Positions 5,381-8,490 of a stretch of 8,490 nucleotides of DNA are shown one piece after another. The notes beneath the pieces were generated by a model. It worked only from the letters and a program-made list of their open reading frames with translations. It was not told the origin of the DNA and made no database searches. This DNA comes from an uncultured Pseudomonadota bacterium (GTDB taxonomy: Bacteria; Myxococcota_A; UBA9042; CAIXZC01): assembly GCA_937876385.1 (NCBI GenBank), contig CALFHQ010000815.1:1-8490 (forward strand). The letters run 5' to 3'. Every line of letters starts with the position of its first letter. Within the stretch, counting starts at the first letter, position 1. The position numbers were made by a program, and so were the translations under genes.

Positions 5381-7072
5381 TTGAGAACCACAAAACTGCT
5401 CCCGATCCTTCTACTTCTCCTCTCGTCCACGGCTGCCGCCTTGCCGGAAGATGTGCGGCTCTCCTGGACCCAGGCAGACACGTCCACGACAATGACAATC
5501 ACCTGGAACAGCGCTCAAGAGGGAGACCCCTCCGTCGTCCTTTACGGCATCGACGCCGTTGAAGAGAACACCGTCCACGGCAACGTCAAGTCCTTCGACG
5601 GCACCTTGGGAGCCATTCACGAAGTCGATATCGACGGCCTGGAACCCTCAACGACCTACATGTACAAGGTGGGCGGAGAAGGGCAATGGAGCAGCGTCTA
5701 CAAGTTCACCACCGGTCCCGTCGACGGCTGCCAACCCTGGAGCTTCGCAGCGCTGGGAGACAACCGACCCGACGCCGACTGGCTTCCTCCCATGCGGTGG
5801 AGTCCAATCCTGGAAGAAACCGCCGGTCGAGAACCCGCCTTCATCCTGCACACCGGAGACATCGTAAAGGATGGAGAAGATGTCAACCAGTGGGTGGACT
5901 TCCTCGAGCACAGCGATCCTGTGCTGGCCGAAATACCCATGATGGCCAGCATTGGAAACCACGACAACGGCCCGGGACAAGGCGATACCGCATACTACAA
6001 TCGCCTGTTCTCCTTCCCGACAAATACCCAGAACAACACCGAAGATTACTTCTTCATCGAATATGGAAACGCCATCTTCGTGGCCCTTTCGACACAGACC
6101 TTTGGAGGCGGAGAGACGCCCATGGCCGATCAGGCAGCGTGGCTTGATCAGGTTCTTACAGATCATCCGAAGAAATGGAAATTCGTATACCTCCACCACC
6201 CTCCGTACACCAGCCACAGAAGCTTCAATCTCATCTTCACAGAGTTCGACTTCAACCATCCGTCCAACGAGAAGGGGCAAAACCCAGCCCTCGTCCCAAT
6301 CTTCGACAAACATCACGTAGACATAGTCTTCGCCGGGCACAACCACTACTACGAACGAATCGGGCCGCTCCGCTACGGAACCCAACCCGACGACGGCATC
6401 GAAGCCGCTGACTATTCAGATGGAACCCTCTACATCATCACCGGCGGCGGCGGGGCGCTGGTTTACGACGAGTTCAACATTCCTGTCCTGGACTTCGACA
6501 TTGACCTCGTCGACTGGGTCTGCGGAACCGCCACTGGAAGCGTCATGTGCAAGGGAGACCATCACTACGTGCTCATCAACATCCAGGATGGCACCCTTCA
6601 CTACGAAGTGTGGGCGACAGAGCAGCAAACCGCCGACAACTCTCCCGACAACAAGAAACTCATCGACAGTCTGATCATCACCAAACCGGACTCCCCGGAG
6701 TGTCAGGTGGTCGTCGAACCATCCCCCGAACTCCAGCCAGAGCCCATGCCGGATGTGGTCACCCCGGATGTCGTGGCCGAAATCGTAGAAGTAATTCCCA
6801 GCCAACCCGACGTTCCCACAGAGCTCGTGCCGGGGGACACCGAGGGCAAAGAGGGCGGCAACGCCACAGAAGTCCAAACCAGCGAGGACGCGTTGCCAAC
6901 AGCCGACAACACGGGTTCTGATGCCCTCCCAACGACCGAGAAAAAAGGGAACGGAGGGTGTTCCTCCTCCCCTGATTCTTCCCCGATGTCTCCATGGCAA
7001 TCGGGAGCCCTATTGTTGATTTTCCTGGCAGGCCTGGCCCTTTTGTCCTGCAGAAGAAAAACCCTCAAATGA
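5381..7072 (+). CDS. Secreted purple-acid-phosphatase-like metallophosphoesterase with MYXO-CTERM-like C-terminal anchor
   Basis: The product is 563 aa. Residues 1-20 are a signal peptide (RTTK, a Leu-rich core, then SSTAAA). Residues about 21-115 form a fibronectin-III-like N-terminal domain as in purple acid phosphatases (VRLSWTQADTSTTMTITWNS; STTYMYKVGG). The metallophosphoesterase domain follows with its metal-binding motifs in order: GDNR (126-129), HTGD (157-160), GNHD (192-195), LHHPP (271-275) and AGHNH (318-322). Two metal ions would hydrolyse phosphate monoesters outside the cytoplasm; the substrate cannot be read from sequence. After about residue 440 comes an acidic, Pro/Val/Thr/Glu-rich stalk. 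The tail GNGGCSSS (Cys527), a hydrophobic helix at 539-557 and RRK resembles the MYXO-CTERM sorting signal processed by myxosortases, implying surface anchoring. The following phosphatase begins 15 bases after its stop, so the two are probably co-transcribed. Confidence 0.88.
   Translation: MRTTKLLPILLLLLSSTAAALPEDVRLSWTQADTSTTMTITWNSAQEGDPSVVLYGIDAVEENTVHGNVKSFDGTLGAIHEVDIDGLEPSTTYMYKVGGEGQWSSVYKFTTGPVDGCQPWSFAALGDNRPDADWLPPMRWSPILEETAGREPAFILHTGDIVKDGEDVNQWVDFLEHSDPVLAEIPMMASIGNHDNGPGQGDTAYYNRLFSFPTNTQNNTEDYFFIEYGNAIFVALSTQTFGGGETPMADQAAWLDQVLTDHPKKWKFVYLHHPPYTSHRSFNLIFTEFDFNHPSNEKGQNPALVPIFDKHHVDIVFAGHNHYYERIGPLRYGTQPDDGIEAADYSDGTLYIITGGGGALVYDEFNIPVLDFDIDLVDWVCGTATGSVMCKGDHHYVLINIQDGTLHYEVWATEQQTADNSPDNKKLIDSLIITKPDSPECQVVVEPSPELQPEPMPDVVTPDVVAEIVEVIPSQPDVPTELVPGDTEGKEGGNATEVQTSEDALPTADNTGSDALPTTEKKGNGGCSSSPDSSPMSPWQSGALLLIFLAGLALLSCRRKTLK
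6953..7072 (+). other. MYXO-CTERM-like sorting tail of the phosphatase
   Basis: Residues 525-563 show the three parts of this signal: Gly-Gly-Cys-Ser-Ser-Ser, a transmembrane stretch (WQSGALLLIFLAGLALLSC) and a short basic end (RRKTLK). In Myxococcota such tails are the substrate of myxosortases, with the Cys as the processing landmark. The assignment is by pattern; no sortase gene is in the window. Confidence 0.65.
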
Positions 7073-7087
7073 AACGGATTGTGACCC

Positions 7088-8490
7088 ATGAAACTGTCTC
7101 TTCTGACCCTGACTTCGACCTTTCTACTACTTCTTACGACCGCGTGCGGGACGTCCAGTTCCGACACCGACGTCTCTGCGGATAGCTACACCGATGGACT
7201 GTCCGATGTCGCAACAGAGGACGGAGCCTCCATCGATTCCGCTACCCCCGACGTGGAGAAGGACATTCCCCCCATCGACTGGGACGCGGTGTTCACGAAG
7301 ACCCCGTGGGACGACGACGGAAAGCGACGGGTGGTCATCCTCCACACCAACGACCTCCATTCCCATCTCAATGGCACCGGCCCGCTCCTTGATCACACCC
7401 CCGAAATCATCAACGACGATGAGACTCGAGGCGGATTCGCCCGAGTCGGAACCATTCTCGAAAGGGTCCGTCGAGACCTTCGCCCCGGGGCCTCCTCCAT
7501 CACATTGGACGGCGGGGATTTCACCAGCGGAACGGCTTTCAGTGCGCTGTCTCGCTCCGTGGGAGTGGAGTTGCGGCTCCTCGACGCGCTGGGATATGCC
7601 GCCACCACACTGGGAAACCACGAAATGGACTGGACCCCCTCGGGGACCGCAGCGATTCTGGAAAACGGACTGGACGACGACAGCCACATCCAGGTCCTCG
7701 CTTCCAATCTGAAGTTCACCGATGACTCCGCAGACGATGACCTGGAGAACCTGATGGACTCCAAGCTCCATCGAAGCCGCGTGGTGGAATTGGACAACGG
7801 TCTCAAGGTAGGCATCTTCGGACTCATCGGTGAAGGCGCGTTCAAGCTCTCTCCCAAGGCAACCCCAGTGGAAATCGAGAGCCCTTCCGACGCGGCACAG
7901 GCCATGGTAGACCAGCTTCGAAATGTGGACGGAGTGGACCTCGTCGTCGCTGTCAGTCACGGCGGAGTCTCGGAGGGCAGCGTCAAAGGTGAAGACGAGT
8001 CCATCGCTGCCAAGGTGAACGGAATCGACGTCATCATCAGCGGTCACACACACACCCTCATGCTCGAACCAACCACCATCAACGGAACAGTCATCGTTCA
8101 GGCGGGTTCCTACTCCAGTCACGTCGGCATGCTGACAATGGTGGAGGGGGACGACGGTTTCGCTCTGGAGGGATGGGAGACAGTGCCTGTGGATGACTCC
8201 GTCCCCGGCTTGCCGGAAATCGTTGAAATGATTGCAGGATACGAGGCAGAACTCGACAACGAACTGTTCCAGGATACGAACTCCGGATACATGGTTCCCG
8301 TTGCCCACTCCGACTTCGATCTGAATACTCAATTTCTCGCAGAGAGCAGTATCGGGGACCTCATCGCCGACGCCGTCCGCTGGGCTGCGACAAACCAATT
8401 TGACGACAATCCGGTGGCGGTGGCCTTCGAAGCCAACGGCGTCATTCGAGATTCCCTGATGGCCGGAGAAACCGGCAAGCTGGCACTGGG
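7088..8490 (+). CDS. 5'-nucleotidase / UshA-type phosphatase lipoprotein (3' partial)
   Basis: The frame runs from ATG 7088 past the window end (467 codons seen). Residues 1-20 are a lipoprotein signal with lipobox LTTAC, lipidated at Cys20 and followed by GTSSS. Residues 21-65 are an Asp/Ser/Thr-rich linker. The calcineurin-like domain has its metal ligands in order: HTNDLHSH (Asp89, His91), DGGD (Asp144), GNHE (177-179), SHGG (His291) and GHTH (His320, His322). The 5'-nucleotidase C-terminal domain starts around residue 405 (ESSIGDLIADAVRWA); the segment ANGVIRDSL corresponds to the NGGxIR region of UshA, and the rest is missing. Relatives hydrolyse 5'-nucleotides, 2',3'-cyclic nucleotides or UDP-sugars outside the cytoplasm. 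The ribosome-binding site is weak (no GGAGG in the 15-base spacer), which suggests translation coupled to the preceding phosphatase. Confidence 0.88.
   Translation, partial: MKLSLLTLTSTFLLLLTTACGTSSSDTDVSADSYTDGLSDVATEDGASIDSATPDVEKDIPPIDWDAVFTKTPWDDDGKRRVVILHTNDLHSHLNGTGPLLDHTPEIINDDETRGGFARVGTILERVRRDLRPGASSITLDGGDFTSGTAFSALSRSVGVELRLLDALGYAATTLGNHEMDWTPSGTAAILENGLDDDSHIQVLASNLKFTDDSADDDLENLMDSKLHRSRVVELDNGLKVGIFGLIGEGAFKLSPKATPVEIESPSDAAQAMVDQLRNVDGVDLVVAVSHGGVSEGSVKGEDESIAAKVNGIDVIISGHTHTLMLEPTTINGTVIVQAGSYSSHVGMLTMVEGDDGFALEGWETVPVDDSVPGLPEIVEMIAGYEAELDNELFQDTNSGYMVPVAHSDFDLNTQFLAESSIGDLIADAVRWAATNQFDDNPVAVAFEANGVIRDSLMAGETGKLAL

Noticed and set aside
7127..8398. Long minus-strand open frame (423 codons) opposite the 5'-nucleotidase
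   Set aside because: It is opposite a gene with a full set of catalytic motifs and has no recognisable domain.

Overview
The window reads as a piece of chromosome from an anaerobic or facultatively anaerobic, GC-rich, Gram-negative bacterium of the Myxococcota or former Deltaproteobacteria type. This is inference from three things. A module of two ferredoxin-containing MinD-type ATPases plus a NifX/NifB-fold protein is typical of anaerobes. A secreted phosphatase ends in a MYXO-CTERM-like sorting tail. Secreted proteins carry Asp/Ser/Thr/Pro-rich linkers just after the signal peptide or before the membrane tail. Nothing in the window names a species.

Layout. 1-357 (+) is the C-terminal end of a protein that begins outside the window, probably a membrane glycosyltransferase-like or TPR protein. 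Its stop overlaps the end of a convergent three-gene operon on the minus strand (2562 down to 332). In transcription order this operon encodes a NifX/NifB-fold (orange-protein-like) protein and two P-loop ATPases, each with a double [4Fe-4S] ferredoxin insert. Upstream of it (about 2608-2761) lie a near-consensus sigma-54 promoter and two copies of a long dyad, spaced and placed like enhancer sites for a sigma-54 activator. The rest of the roughly 950-base gap to the next gene (2563-3516) has no credible gene. It holds two 44-base direct repeats exactly 80 bases apart and a perfect 9-bp inverted repeat.

3517-5226 (+) is a complete glutaminyl-tRNA synthetase (glnS). After a 154-base gap come two secreted metallophosphatases that probably form one transcription unit. 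The first (5381-7072) is a purple-acid-phosphatase-like enzyme with a signal peptide, an acidic stalk and a Cys / transmembrane / Arg-Arg tail. The second (7088 to beyond the window end) is a 5'-nucleotidase/UshA-type lipoprotein cut by the window edge.

How they may work together. The minus-strand operon matches the core of the orange protein (ORP) system of Desulfovibrio, whose operons are known to depend on sigma-54. Finding a matching promoter and enhancer pair in front of it here supports the same control logic in this organism. The two phosphatases look like a surface phosphate- or nucleotide-scavenging pair tethered by two different routes. glnS appears to be an independent housekeeping gene.
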